Source of the DNA: Chiua virens
Lineage: Eukaryota > Basidiomycota > Agaricomycetes > Boletales > Boletaceae
NCBI GenBank assembly: GCA_019787685.1
Contig: JAHNUO010000007.1
Coordinates: 1,736,001-1,800,000, forward strand
Direction of reading: 5' to 3'
DNA length: 64,000 nt
A program made the translations under genes and the position numbers. Positions 1 to 12,414 of the stretch are shown one piece after another. A model generated the notes under the pieces. That model ran no database searches. It was given only the letters and a program-made list of their open reading frames with translations, and was not told where the DNA came from. Each line of letters starts with the position of its first letter. The first letter of the stretch is position 1.

Positions 1-1651
1 AATCATCGCACTACCAATCCTGTTCGCCTCCTCGAACCTTGGTTCAAAGAACGCGGCCGTCCGCAAAAACCTGTCCTTGTACAAGTCAAAATTGCCAAAT
101 GCGACGCATTGGCTCCATTCTCGCGCGGCAACTACAAACTCCAAGTCATCCGAACGGTGTGACACATCATGAATTGCCGCATGCAGTGCAGCGTCTAAGC
201 GTTGGACCGAACGGAAGAGGTACTCTGCAGCACCGATCCATAGCCGGAACACGGGCGTCGCCGCAAGCGCGAGGTGGTCAAACGGTTGGATAGAGGAGCG
301 GGCCCAGCAGTCCACCACCGCGAGGAGTGAGAGATGGGAGTTGCCTGGCGAGGCATTGCGCTTTGGGCTGCCACTGATCGTGAACCGATCGAGAACGTCT
401 TCAGTGAGGAAGATGCACGTCTTTCCACCTTCCTCGTCTTCTTTGAGACCAAACACTTTCTGGCGTGCGGCATAAACGCGCTGTCGAAGGCTGTTATAAT
501 CGCCGGCGAGCATAAGCTTGCACAATTCAGTGGTACTGGAGGCATATGTATCGATTTGGACTTGGGCCGAGGGGTTAAGGATGGCGAGACCCGCGTAGAC
601 ATGCCATTTATTGGCGTAGATGCGAAGCATGATGTTGACCTTCACGGTCTCGATACCTCCGACGTAGTGGCCTTGCTCCCAGGGGTACGAACGTCTGGCA
701 GCCCAAGCTGTACCCATGCTAACGTAAGACGTGAGCACTCGTCGGCTGGAAAGGTAAGGGAGGAAACACACGTTAGGAACGCGGCGTGAGTGACTGCCTG
801 AACATTGGCAGTGAGGATATCGTGCTCCTCGTACGACATGTAGACATAGCGCGACTTGAAGCACCTGAAGATGTTCTCCACGAGCCGGACGGATTCGTCT
901 GGGGCACGGTGCTGGATGATGACCTAAATATGGAAGTTGGAACGAAAACGGGGATGACGTAGCGAGGGTGAGTCAAAGACACGGTGATATGGGAACCAAC
1001 ACGTACGAATGGCTGGCCGACCGGAGAAATAGTCGGGCCGTGGAGGGAGTGTATTGACACAATGTGAACGTCTGTGGGAAGATGTTCCTCAAAGGCAGCT
1101 TTTTCCACAGCCTTAACGGAAGGTTTGTGCTGAGACGACGGCGCCAAGTTTGGTTGCTAGAAATGATGAATTTTCATTCAAAAGGTAGGGGATGCGTGTC
1201 AAGTATGAGAGGGTATGGCGGGCAAGGAAGTAGTACATACAAGAACCATATTGTTGTACTACACGGTCGATGAATTCGGCTTCCACGGAGTACATAATAA
1301 AATCCGAAGTCCGAGAGACGCAGTAGCCATCTTTGTGAACAGTGATGCCGGGGACATCTAAGAGGTGGGTGATGAGATCTGAGAACGGAACAGAATGGGT
1401 GGGAAACGAAGACCTTTGAAAGATTGTTTCAAGGACTCATATTTTTCAGGTAAATCACAGACGCTGATCCTACAGAGGTTGGAGGGACGACAAATCAGTG
1501 AAGGGAATATGTGAACCTACTTTTTCCAGCCGGCGTCAGAGAGATGCCTGGCATACATGGCACCCATGGCACCCATGCCGATCAAACCAATTGTAGGTTG
1601 CTGGTCGATGGGATGGTTGGGAGTGACATCAACGAAGATAGACCCGGTCAT
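1..1651 (-). CDS. TYR1: Prephenate dehydrogenase (TYR1), 3' end beyond window
   Basis: Oxidative decarboxylation of prephenate to 4-hydroxyphenylpyruvate in tyrosine biosynthesis, cytosolic. The product starts at the ATG at 1651 and opens with an NAD(P)-binding GLIGMGAMG loop. Further exons give HSLHGP followed by GQPF, then YMSYEEHD, TANVQAVTHAAF and KWHVYAGLAI, all in the same order as in yeast Tyr1. The frame runs to the left edge through a segment equivalent to the last roughly 20 residues of the yeast protein, so only the extreme C-terminus is missing. About six short introns are inferred (first donor near 1520, others near 1420, 1250, 1005 and 770). One apparent extra base near 1120 (minus-strand ACCTTCCG) breaks the frame between the NAD domain and the HSLHGP exon. 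Recognition is by family motifs and is strong. Confidence 0.93.
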
Positions 1652-4600
1652 GGCTGGTAGAAAGAAAGAGAAAAGGTAGCGAAGGAGGCGGTGAGCTTAG
1701 CGACTAAATACTGGGACAAAGAGCGGGACTAGCCCCTTACTAGTACAGAATCAGGTTAGCAATGTGTACCCCATAATCACAATGTGCCGCCGCGTTTATG
1801 TCAACGTGCGGGGGATAAGAGTTGGTCGAAGCGAACAAAGTGTGGCCCATCCAAATCAAATCCAAACACGAGATTACTTCAACGTATTCTTTTTCTTACA
1901 ACAATTATTACCTATCATTAATTTTGACAAAACCCTTCCGAACGGTTTCACTATCCTCACTTTCGTCTCAAGTAAATTCAAGGTAATGGGAGAATCAGCG
2001 ATCTCAAGCCTCACGAATCCAGGTTCTCAGGAACCCAAGAAGCGTCGAGCGCGGAGTGCAGCACACAGGAAAAGCGATGCCAACGGCATTGAATACAATT
2101 CGGATGCCATACGACGGGATGTGCGGATCTGGAGAAGCAAACAAAACGCAAAAGCGCGCGTACCCAGGCTGCTCCACAAGTTGAACGATCCTAGACGTCC
2201 CCTCCATCATCGGGGTTCCCACGTCGTCGAGGAAGCATCAAAACACGAATAAGAAGAGTCAGTGGTACTGCACCCGCAAATACACGCTCCACGTAATACA
2301 ATAATCGCCGCGGCGCGCACCTCGGACGCCGAATGCTTTGTGCCCTACAAGCAATATTATAAGGCGTAATGAAGACCTAACCGCGAGCAGAATGCTGCAA
2401 AGGTGGTGATAATGAGCGTGTACCTATCGCCCTGGTTGTCGTCCCTTTTTGTCCACAAGTGTTGTTTACAGCAAGGTAAGTACAGCCTTGACTAATAGCG
2501 AACGCTGCATATTGATATAATGCAAGATGGTACACTGCATAAACAAGGATGTTACAAGAACTAATCGTGGTGGATGCTTTGGATCTCAGATGTTGAACTT
2601 GAAAATAACTCGTTGATCAGATAAATCGGTTCAAGTTTCTCGGAAACGTTGGGAATCCCACCATTGACTTGCCTCAACCAAGGTTAGCGTGTCGGACAGT
2701 TTTTGCATTCCAGCGAAAGAGATGAGCAAAAGCAATCTTATCCGCGAGGAAGCTTCAAGGGATTCCACTCAGGCTGCAACGCTTTAACTACGCTCGATGA
2801 TAGTAAAGCTAGTTTGTCCGTCGCAGATTATGCACGATTAGATGAGTGACCTGCGAATACTCGGGGAGGTGTTTTATTAAACCTTGCATTCCTTAGATAT
2901 TGTAGAACCTGTACTAATATATGGGTCTGATCAACGTCGCACCTGGTCATGCCAGTGTAGCACTGTGGTCGGCGGTGAGGTCCAAGGACCCTGGCTCTCC
3001 TACTTCCCACAATGTCGCATCTTGCCTATCTCGACTCGATCTCCAACCGACTTGACCGGACCCGATATTGGAATCCCAATTCTTGGGTTTGTTTCAGGGT
3101 GAAAATCACTCACTTGGTCTGTGAAAGTAGTACATACGTGGGTTGCATCACCTTCTCTGGCAAGATGCTATGATAACGGCGGCCGCATCAACTCTGGCAT
3201 CGAGTTATACGTAACTCAACGTGTCCGCCACGCTCTGAATGATGCTTCAGTGGACCAGTACTAGCGGAGGATGGTTCCAGCAGAGACACCGGGGGATCGT
3301 GAAGGTGATGACACCCCGGCGGGACCCGTCATTGAATGTGCATCGACAGTGAATAGAGGCATCGCGGCCTATGGTATACATAGACTGAGGGCAAGGGTTG
3401 AAGCTTCTTAGCGTAAGGACAATTCCGATCGCCGTGTAACTTTGATACATGCTTCTATGTAAGTATGCCTGTAGTGTACTTACCATCAATGACAGCATGC
3501 GTACATATGTACATAAGAACCTCTGTTTTAAAATCCCACTATCAACGTTCAACCGACATGGGAAGCGATTCGATAGCGAATTAGTCACGGATCTATCCCG
3601 GACAGTATCCATCTGTGTACTCACTAGAATTTAGGGGAGCGGCTTTGTAATTTGCGGGTTTTTGTCAGTATTTGAACATGCAACGTTCAATGTTCAATGT
3701 TGACACTTTTTACATTCGCACCAAGACTGCTTATTGAAGTTGACGGGCTCCAGGGCTCCAGGGTGAAAACATTATAATATGCTATGATTAGACAACGAAG
3801 GATACATAAAATTGGGTTACCAACCTGATCTAGCCAAGTCGAGGGTCCTGAAAGCTTGACTGCATGGTCTCAATCTCAAGTATGAACTTAGAGATTGTTT
3901 TGATGGAATTTATAAGTCGTTTTGTCACAATCCGAGGTGATACTTGACATATCCGTGACAAAATCGATATGGTTTGACGGCACACGTGTACATGGTCAGA
4001 ACAGGGTCGAACGAACTCGGTCGCATGAGTTAGGCCGCCAGGCTTGTTCTACCAAGACGGTCCGAGTCCGAGTCACTTTGGGAGGAGTGACAATGGTACA
4101 ATGGTTCAGGTCGTAATCAACCACATCAAACCATGGTGATCGATAGACATCTGTCCTATGAACCGACGCTGCGTGAACAGTCGTAATGATTGAGTAAAGC
4201 AACATAACTTACAAATCAATCACATTGGAGAGCACAGAACTCAACCGAAAAATTAAACGGTGAAAAAAGTGCCTATGGTCTTCCTACGTCATCCGCTGAA
4301 ACTGACCTATAGATAGCCACCCTGAAGTCGAGCACCGAAAACTCGGTGAGATCATATATCTTCTCCAACCGTACACCGGCTGCAAAATTGCAAAGAAACT
4401 CGTCAACAATTAGACTGGAAATCTATAGCATCACAGATGCATCCCAACGTGATCGAATCCACCAGCGACCTCTCCTTGGCATTAAATACCGGATGATGCG
4501 TCTGTTTTTCCCAGTTCTAAAACTGTCGGACAACATTGGTTCCGGAGCAAACCTCCGCTGCACTAGTACTGCTGAAAAGACATAAAAGACACATAATCCA

Positions 4601-5051
4601 GAGATAGCCACTTACGTTTGTCTTCAGCCAATCAAATAAGTACCCCTTGGTGCCCCTCTTTTGAACTGTGTAGTACATGAGGGGAGACATTTCCGGCTCA
4701 TAGCTCATCGCATACGTTCTGTCAGTGTTTCGTTCACTGACTCAGCCGCATCATGCATCATGTGGAACATCCTCCATTGCCACTGGCACAACGATACGAG
4801 GAAGCGTCACAGTATGAACCTGATAGCATAACATACGGTTATTCGCAAGACATTCAGGTCGACGTTAGCATACACTGCTTCGACTGGGTATACCGGACAG
4901 TCGTTGTGACTCGAAAACATCCTTGGTGGCAAGGGACTCGTCGAATGTTTCTAAACAAACACCGAACAGCCGACTCCCGAGTACATAGCCTAAGCCTCCG
5001 AGTCGGTTTCAGCTTGATTGTTGGCCATCCGACTCCCGGACCTCCATCACC
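1652..5051. other. Gene-free stretch
   Basis: I see no convincing coding region on either strand here. The longest open frames (for example 1764-2252) have no recognisable motifs and no intron-consistent extensions. The last 90 bases before the guanine deaminase start carry two CCGACTCCCG blocks and one CCGAGTCGG block, which could be regulatory. Confidence 0.5.
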
Positions 5052-6895
5052 ATGATCAACATTTATTCTGGACCCGTCGTCAATCCACAGACATTGACAC
5101 ACTATCTGGCTCTCCCTCGATGCTTGATTGCAGTCGGGTCAGATGGGAACATCATCTGGATTGAGGATGAGGTTGACGATACAGCTCTCCAAACCATGGT
5201 AGCCAACCATGGACTAAAGGATGGGGACTATACCCTCGTAAGATTGAATACGAACTCCGGCGAGTTCCTGATGCCTGGCTTGATTGATACCCATATCGTA
5301 CGCCGGCTTCCATGCTAGCTCTCATACCTCAACTCGTGTTAATCCATGTATGACGCACTTTACCCAGCACGCATCACAGTTTCCAAATCTTGGCGTGTAC
5401 GGAACACCTCATTTAGACTTCTCATCTTGTTCACATCCTTTTCAACATCAGTGGCGGTAATCTCGAGCTCCCAGAATGGCTTGCAAAATATACAATGCCC
5501 TTAGAAGAAAGTTTCAGGACGTTGGATACGCCTGAAAAAGTATATAGTGATGCTGTCGAGCGCATAATCGCGTGTGGTGTAAGTGACTGTTCGCATTTTG
5601 TACCGATAAACTGATTACTTCCGACAGACGACGACGGCCTGCTACTACACTACACCACACCTCCCTTCGACCATCCGCCTCGCTGACATTGTAAGAGATA
5701 GAGGTAGGTACCCTAACTCGAACCTTGTCTTTCATCTCATTCAGGACGGCATGCCAGGTCAACGCGCCTTTGTCGGCGTGCGTTCTTTAGTTGCAACTAT
5801 CATGAATCTGGTGTTGTGCTAATACACTGATACTTATCTATGACGAACAGATACGTAATATAGACCACAACTACCCCATACCCGGGGAGGCAGACCTATC
5901 CCCACAAGATTTAGATTCCGGGTCCGAGTCGCTGAGAAAAACCATTGAATTCATTGAGCACATCCAACGCTTTCCGCCGTCATTGGCGAACGAACCGCTC
6001 GTCCATGCAATCCTCAGCCCAGATTCCGTGCTCGCCTGCAGTGAGGATCTCTTGAGAAGTCTCAGCAAATTTGTCGCCTCGTTTCCCCACTTGTCAATCC
6101 AATCACACGTTTTGGAAAATGAGCAGGACATCGATGCCGCACTGAAACGCTTTCAGACTGATTCTTATGTGGAGATATTGGACCGGTTCGGGCTGCTCCG
6201 AAGCAACACCATTCTGGGTCACTGTGTTTGGTTGAACGAGAAGGACATCTCTCTCATCGCCCAGCGAGGCGCAGGCGTGTCGCATTGCCCTACGAGCAAT
6301 TTTAATCTCACCAGCGGAATAGCACGAGTCAGTTCGCTGCTGGATCACGGTATCAAGGTGAGGATTGTCACTTTCAGTCTTTAACATGCATTGAGGACGT
6401 GATACGCAGGTCAGTCTGGCCACCGATGTCAGCGGAGGATATAGTCCTTCCATCTTGAACGTGATTCAGATGGCTAGTGCGGCATCAAAGGTTCTTTACC
6501 TTCAAGCGAATCCCGAAGATAAGTCCACGCAACAAAAACTACCGGATGCTACCCTCCTCTACCTCGCCACGAAAGGTGGCGCTGAAGTCTGTAGCCTCAG
6601 TGACCGTATCGGGTCGTTCGAAGTCGGCAAAGCCTTTGACGCGCTGCACGTCAATATCTGCCACGAGACCGGTAATCCTGCGATCTGGGGCCATGACTTG
6701 GACGAGGATGAGAGTGCAGAGGAGAATTTGAGGCGATGGCTGGAACGGTTTCTGTTTTGTGGGGATAATCGGAACGTGAGCACAGTATATGTACAAGGAG
6801 CAGGTTATTGGAGGACACGCCACGGCGCATCGATTTGGAGGACGTCAATGAGCGCTAGTGAACGATTCGGAAGGGAGAGTTTACGGGTCCAATGA
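5052..6895 (+). CDS. Guanine deaminase paralogue 1
   Basis: Amidohydrolase that hydrolyses guanine to xanthine and ammonia. I infer seven exons: 5052-5297, 5368-5396, 5452-5578, 5628-5703, 5758-5777, 5851-6357 and 6410-6895. The metal ligands of the family are present: the HxH pair is split by intron 1 (DTHI then HASQF), followed by the His in IQSHV, the His in LGHCVW, the HCPTSN loop and the Asp in LATDVSGGY. The C-terminal half (LLYLATKGGAEV, GSFEVGKAFDAL, FLFCGDNRN) aligns with paralogues 2 and 3. After VYVQG at about 6798 the frame appears shifted by one extra base. The shifted frame continues as VIGGH, as in the paralogues, and stops earlier, so the last 30 or so residues as read are probably not native. 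Start chosen at the first ATG, shared with the two paralogues. Confidence 0.88.
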
Positions 6896-7488
6896 CAAGA
6901 GTCGCAGGCGCAGGATGTATGATCATTATCAGTGTTGTTGCCGATACTAGATTCATGTCTTGAGATTGAAGTTGATACATCATGATTGATGGTATCGCCC
7001 CGAGTCAGTCAGCTCAGGCTGGTTTAAAGCTTGCTAGCAGCAGGGTTCAGACCTATTGACATGCAATGTTTCTCGTGCCACCCATCTGTCGCAGATCCTG
7101 TGTCTCGTTTTATCATCAACGTTGCAAGCACGCAAACAAATTTATTACTAGCAGGTACCCCGACCGAAATCATACATACGGGAAGCGTCCAGCTCGGGCA
7201 CAAGATAACCAGTATTTAGACAGGCGAAGAATCAAATGGGACGGATGCAGTTTCAGGTCTTGCGAATCCACGGCCCATGGACGAAAGATCACCGTGCCAA
7301 GATATTCACAGGTGCTCGTTGAATCAAATTCGCGAACGGTAGCATTCGCTTCGAGCCGTCAGTGAATCGTGATGATGACGTCGGTGCCTCATGGAGCCCT
7401 TGAGTTATTTTATGTAAATAGGTTTCGACAACCTGGTTCATCTTGATCCCGGATACTCCCTGCTACCAGCTGCATCGTCGATACCGGC
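6896..7488. other. Intergenic between guanine deaminase paralogues
   Basis: 593 bp between tandem paralogues 1 and 2. No coding region recognised. It must hold the 3' end of copy 1 and the promoter of copy 2, but no clear TATA box was found. Confidence 0.45.
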
Positions 7489-9480
7489 ATGATCACCCTT
7501 TACTTTGGCCCTGTCATCAATCCACGGACGTTAACGCACTATTTCGCACTCCCTCAATGCTTGATCGCAGTCGGGACGGACGGAAATATCCTCTGGATCG
7601 AGGATCATGTCGAGAGATTGGGATTGGAAGATATCATCTCGCATCATGGGTTGAGGAAAGACGATTATACCATCGTCGACTTGAGCCTAAGGTCTGGCGA
7701 ATTCATCATGCCTGGCTTCGTTGACACCCATATCGTGCGTGATCCCACTGACATCCGATCCTGTTCGTTGCGTTTCTGAATTCATCCTTCCCCAGCACGC
7801 GTGTCAGTTTCCAAACCTAGGCATGTGGGTATCGTCGCTTCGCCATGTTGGCCTGCATTGATTCGCTTACGTCTTGTTCTCGTTTGAGTCAGTGGTGGTG
7901 AATGCGAGCTTTTTGAATGGCTTCTTAAGTATGCCTACCCCACGGAATCCAAGTTCGAAGACATCGTGTATGCAGAGAAGGTGTACGCTGATGTCGTGGA
8001 ACGCACCATTGCATCTGGTGTAAGTGATCGTTCTACTGCATCGACCACACCCTAACTATGACGGATAGACAACGACATGCTGTTATTATGGCACTTTACA
8101 CCTATCCTCCACCGCCCGCCTCGCAGAGATCGTCCGAAAGAGAGGTAACTTGAACAATGCATTCACTTTATTATGCTGAAAATGAGGATGTTATAGGCCA
8201 ACGTGCTTTTGTCGGCGTAGGTTTTATTAGCATCAGCCGTGATCATCAACCTTGCTAACTCGCTAAACAGAAATGCAACATGGATCGGGACTGTCCTAGC
8301 TCTTACATCGAGCTATCAGCAGACGAGTCCGTCGAACAAACCATTGCGCTCATCGAGCACGTCCAACGCTTGCCACCATCGCACGCAGATGAACCGCTCG
8401 TCCACCCCATTATTACCCCGCGCTCTGCACTCTGCTGTAGTGACGAGCTCCTGTCCAAGCTCGGCAAACTCGCCGCGGCGCTTCCTCGTGTGTCCATCCA
8501 TACACACATCTCTGAGCACCGACAGGAAGTCGCGGACGCGTTCTCGCGCTTCCAGACAGACTCGTTCGCGGATATTTACGACCGGTACGGGTTGCTTCGA
8601 CACAATACTGTGCTTGACCATGCCATTTGGCTGAATGAGAAGGACGTGGAAATGATCGCGCAGCGAGGGGCTGGCGTGGCACATTGTCCGACGAGCAATT
8701 TTAATTTGGCGAGCGGGATGACGAGAGTCGGGTGGTTGTTGGATCATGGTGTCAAGGCAAGTATGTGATGTTGGGTTGGTCTTGTCGTCCTCGCACACGC
8801 GCTGATATCGCAGTCGTACATTGGATACATAGGTCGGCCTGGGCACCGATGTGAGCGGTGGACACCATCCTTCCATCTTGTATGCGATCCAGATGGCGAG
8901 TGCGACGTCGAAGATGTACTACGTCCAAGAAAAACAAACTGACGACAAACTTGCGTCGAAATCCATACCCGACGACAAAAATACGACCACTGTCAATACT
9001 CCCGCTGGACCCAAGCCCAGTTTCACAAATAAAAAATTCGACGTCCCCACGCTCCTCTACCTAGCCACCAAAGGCGGAGCCGAGGTGTGTTGTCTGGACG
9101 ATCGTATCGGGTCCTTCGAGGTCGGCAAGGCGTTTGACGCCCTCCGGGTCAACATACGGGACGAGACAAGCAATCCTGCGATCTGGGGGCACGCGCTGGA
9201 CGACCAGGATAATGCAGAGCAGAACTTGAAGCGGTGGTTGGGACGATTTTTGTTCTGTGGCGATGATCGGAATGTGAGCGAGGTATACGTACAGGGATTG
9301 GTGATAGGTGGATATGCAACAACACGTCGAATTCAGTACGGCCGTGGCGTCGGATGTGGATGCTTGAAAGACAACGTAATTGGGCATGTCATGTGTATGA
9401 TATTCATGGGTAGGGAGAACCAAAAGAAAACGAGACAACTTGCCAGCGGTGCCGGTGAGATTCGACATGTTCTGAGCTGA
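7489..9480 (+). CDS. Guanine deaminase paralogue 2
   Basis: Second tandem copy of the guanine-to-xanthine hydrolase. Exons inferred: 7489-7734, 7796-7824, 7893-8019, 8069-8144, 8197-8216, 8271-8756 and 8833-9480, with the same intron positions as copy 1. Intron 6 (8757-8832) begins GCAAGT and is a GC-AG intron; the paralogues have GT at this site. The reading frame is open throughout. Metal ligands are seen as DTHI/HACQF, IHTHISE, LDHAIW and LGTDVSGGH. Between SKMYYVQ and LLYLATKGG it carries a longer linker than copy 1, about 45 residues against about 15. The tail after VIGGY (about 50 residues) does not resemble the paralogues and may contain an unrecognised intron or terminator-proximal read-through. 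Confidence 0.88.
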
Positions 9481-9658
9481 TCATGAGACCTCCATGGTGT
9501 ATCTCAATAGGACAAGTACTAGTGCAACGACACCATGCGACAATTGAACGTTCTGAACAAGGGCCATTTACAATCAACATTGATGCATCACCCGCCCCGC
9601 AAGAAGAAAAAAGTCAAAAGACACATGCATGCACATTCAATCCCCAACATTGACAGAC

Positions 9659-11685
9659 CTACCCCTCATTCTCGCGCTCCACACCCACACCGTTTACCTT
9701 CCCCCTATTCACATCGGCACCTCCAACAAGCACACCACCCACCCAGACCTCCCTCACATTCCTATTATCCCCCCCAAACAAAAACCGTTCCAGCCAGCGT
9801 CTCACATTCTCTTCCACTCGTGCCGCCTCGTCCTTGTCCACACCCCACACGGCCGGGTTCCCAGAGGTATCGAGCCGGACATGCAGCGCGTCAAACGCTT
9901 TGCCGACGGCGAACGAACCGATGCGGTCGCCGAGGTTGCAGAGGTGGGCACCGCCCAGGGTGGCCAGGTACAAGAGGGTGTCCACGGTGAGTTTTTGATT
10001 CGTGAATTTAGGAACGGGGTGAGCGTTGGGGGGTACGTGGTGGTGGTGGTGATGACAGCAGCAAGGAGGGCGCTCACGACGTCGACAATTTACATGTCGG
10101 TGACAGCGACACACTTCCTCGCCCTCATCTGAGTCTGAATCGATGCATGCGTCCGGGTCTACGCAATCGCATGCACGTTTACAGTGTCTGGGTTTGGCAT
10201 GTTTTCTATGACTGTGCTTGAGCTCGTCCCGGCGACGTTCTTCGTCCAGTTCTGCCTGGACGGCGACCATCTTGGACGTCGTACTTGCCATCTGGATCGT
10301 GTACAGGATCGAGGGGTTATACCCACCGCCAACGTCAGTCCCAAGGCCAACCTAAGCGTAGTACGACTATGAGCGACACACACTGACCGCACAGACGTGT
10401 ACGTACCTTGACACCATGGTCTAACAGCAACCCAACCTTGGCCATCCCACTGCTCAAATAGAAGTTGCTTGTCGGACAGTGCGCCACCCCGGCACCCCGC
10501 TTCGCAATGAGCTCCATCTCCTTTTCTGTCAACCAGACGCCATGTCCAAGGATAGTGTTATTTCGAAGCAGGCCGAACCGGTCATACACGGACGCGTACG
10601 ACTCGGCATTAAATTGTCTCTTTACATCCTCGACTTCTTTGCGGTTCTCGGAGATGTGGGTTTGAATAGAGACGTGGGGTAATGACGCGGCGAGCTCGCC
10701 GAGTTTGGTGAGGAGCTTCTCACTACATGAGACGGCGAAACGGGGGGTGATGATTGGGTGGACGAGGGATTCGTTGGCGTGGGAGAGGGGGAAGGATTGG
10801 ATGTGTTCGATGAGCTTGATGGTGTCACGGATGGAATCGTCTGGCGTCTTTTCAATGTAGTAGCCGGGGCAATTCCAGTCCATGTTACATTTCTGGCGGG
10901 GGTCTGTGCGTTAATGATCGTGAAGCGACAAGGTGACAATTGATAACTCACGCCGACGAATGCCCGTTGACCTAGGATGACTCTTAAGCATGCAAGAAAG
11001 CACACATAAAGACTTAAAGTTACCTTTGTCCTTGACGATGCTTGCGAGAATCATGGTCGCTTCGAGGTGCAGACTGCCATAGTAACAGCTCGTCGTCGTC
11101 TATATGAGGAATGAATACATAGTTGGGAAACACATGTGACCGCGTACCCCAGATGCGATGGAACTATCGATGACCTTGTTATACGCGTACTTGGCATACT
11201 CAGGACACTCAAATTTAGATTCTGTGGGGAAGACAGTTTCGAGAAGCCAGTCAAGAAGTTCGCGGTCACCGCCGCTGATGGTGGATATTAGCGCGATCAA
11301 GGTACATGATCATGGGAAGGGAGTAAAAGCAATACGTACACACCCAAATTGGGGAACTGGCATGCGTGCTGTATGAGGTGGGAGGGCAAGTATCACTACT
11401 GGACACACGGGACGAGCGAAGCAGGGGTGAATCACGTACTACATGTGTATCGATCAAGCCAGGCATGATGAACTCGCCTGGGTTTTCGCTGTAATCGAAA
11501 AATGCATACTCGTCAGGCTTCAAGCCACGGAGAGCGATGGTGTCATGGATGTCAGAAGGCTTGATGTCGTTCTCGATCCAGATGATGTTCCCATCAGACC
11601 CGACGGCGATCAAGCATCGGGGGAGAGCGAGATAGTGAGTCGATGTCTGTGGATTTACGACGGCTGCAAAGTAAATGTTGACCAT
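9659..11685 (-). CDS. Guanine deaminase paralogue 3 with Cys/His-rich insert
   Basis: Inverted third copy, convergent with copy 2 (178 bp between stops). Start ATG at 11685. Exon 1 ends at DTHV near 11446, then HACQFPNLG, GDRELLDWL, TTSCYYGSL, QRAFVG, KCNMDWNCP, and the last exon begins VGLGTDVGGGY near 10356. Introns sit at the same places as in copies 1 and 2, so the copies arose by genomic rather than retroposed duplication. All metal ligands are kept (HxH, IQTHISE, LGHGVW, LGTD). Between SKMVAVQ and PKFTNQK there is a paralogue-specific insert of roughly 75 residues with about 10 Cys and 13 His, including CCC followed by six His. The frame is open to the stop at 9659. The function of the insert is unknown. 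Confidence 0.88.
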
Positions 11686-12414
11686 GATAGATTGAATGGG
11701 TAGTACGTCTAGGACGTCGATGGACCTTTATAGCTGGACTTGCAGAGGTATTGTTCGGTTCCGTCGCGCAACATGTCTCATGTAATCGGCTCGGTAGAAT
11801 GAACATGTGTGTAACGACGTCCGGAACTTGCCAGGGCCGAAGCGTCATCCTAAGAAAGTCTAAGGGGTCGACCGTGCCATGCAATGTGTTATCCTACATT
11901 GCCCGTCTGTCAGTAAATCAGAGTGCTACCTCGCGAGCTTCAAGACCTTTTGATATGATGCAGTCAAGACTCGGAACCATGATGGACCCGAGACCCGACG
12001 ATTATATAATACATCGCTTTCGTGTGCTCAGTTGGATGTTTGTTTGTTTTTCTTCCGACATCATTTGTACAAGAATCTATTTGCTGTCTTGTTCGCCGAG
12101 AGTCTGTCTTGGTACGTATCGTCAGCTTTCTGTCTAGAAGTGATTGACATCCTCTAAATGTTTATAATGTCTGCCACGTCGATGCTTGACGTTCTCGGAG
12201 TTATAACTACGATTGACGAGGCTCATGTACCCACCCGGCCTTCGTTTTAATGCTCCGAAAGATGGATAGTCTCGAAACCATACAACGCTGATCTGTAGCA
12301 GACATGGATTGGTGTTCACTGTAGAGTCGATATTATAAGACATGTTTGGTTACTTTACACAGCCGCATTCGAATAGAGACGTTTCGTTCCAGCACCATCA
12401 CTGAGCTCGACGAT

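Noticed and set aside
1764..2252. A 162-codon open frame as a gene
   Set aside because: No motif, low-complexity basic composition, no splice-consistent flanks; likely chance.
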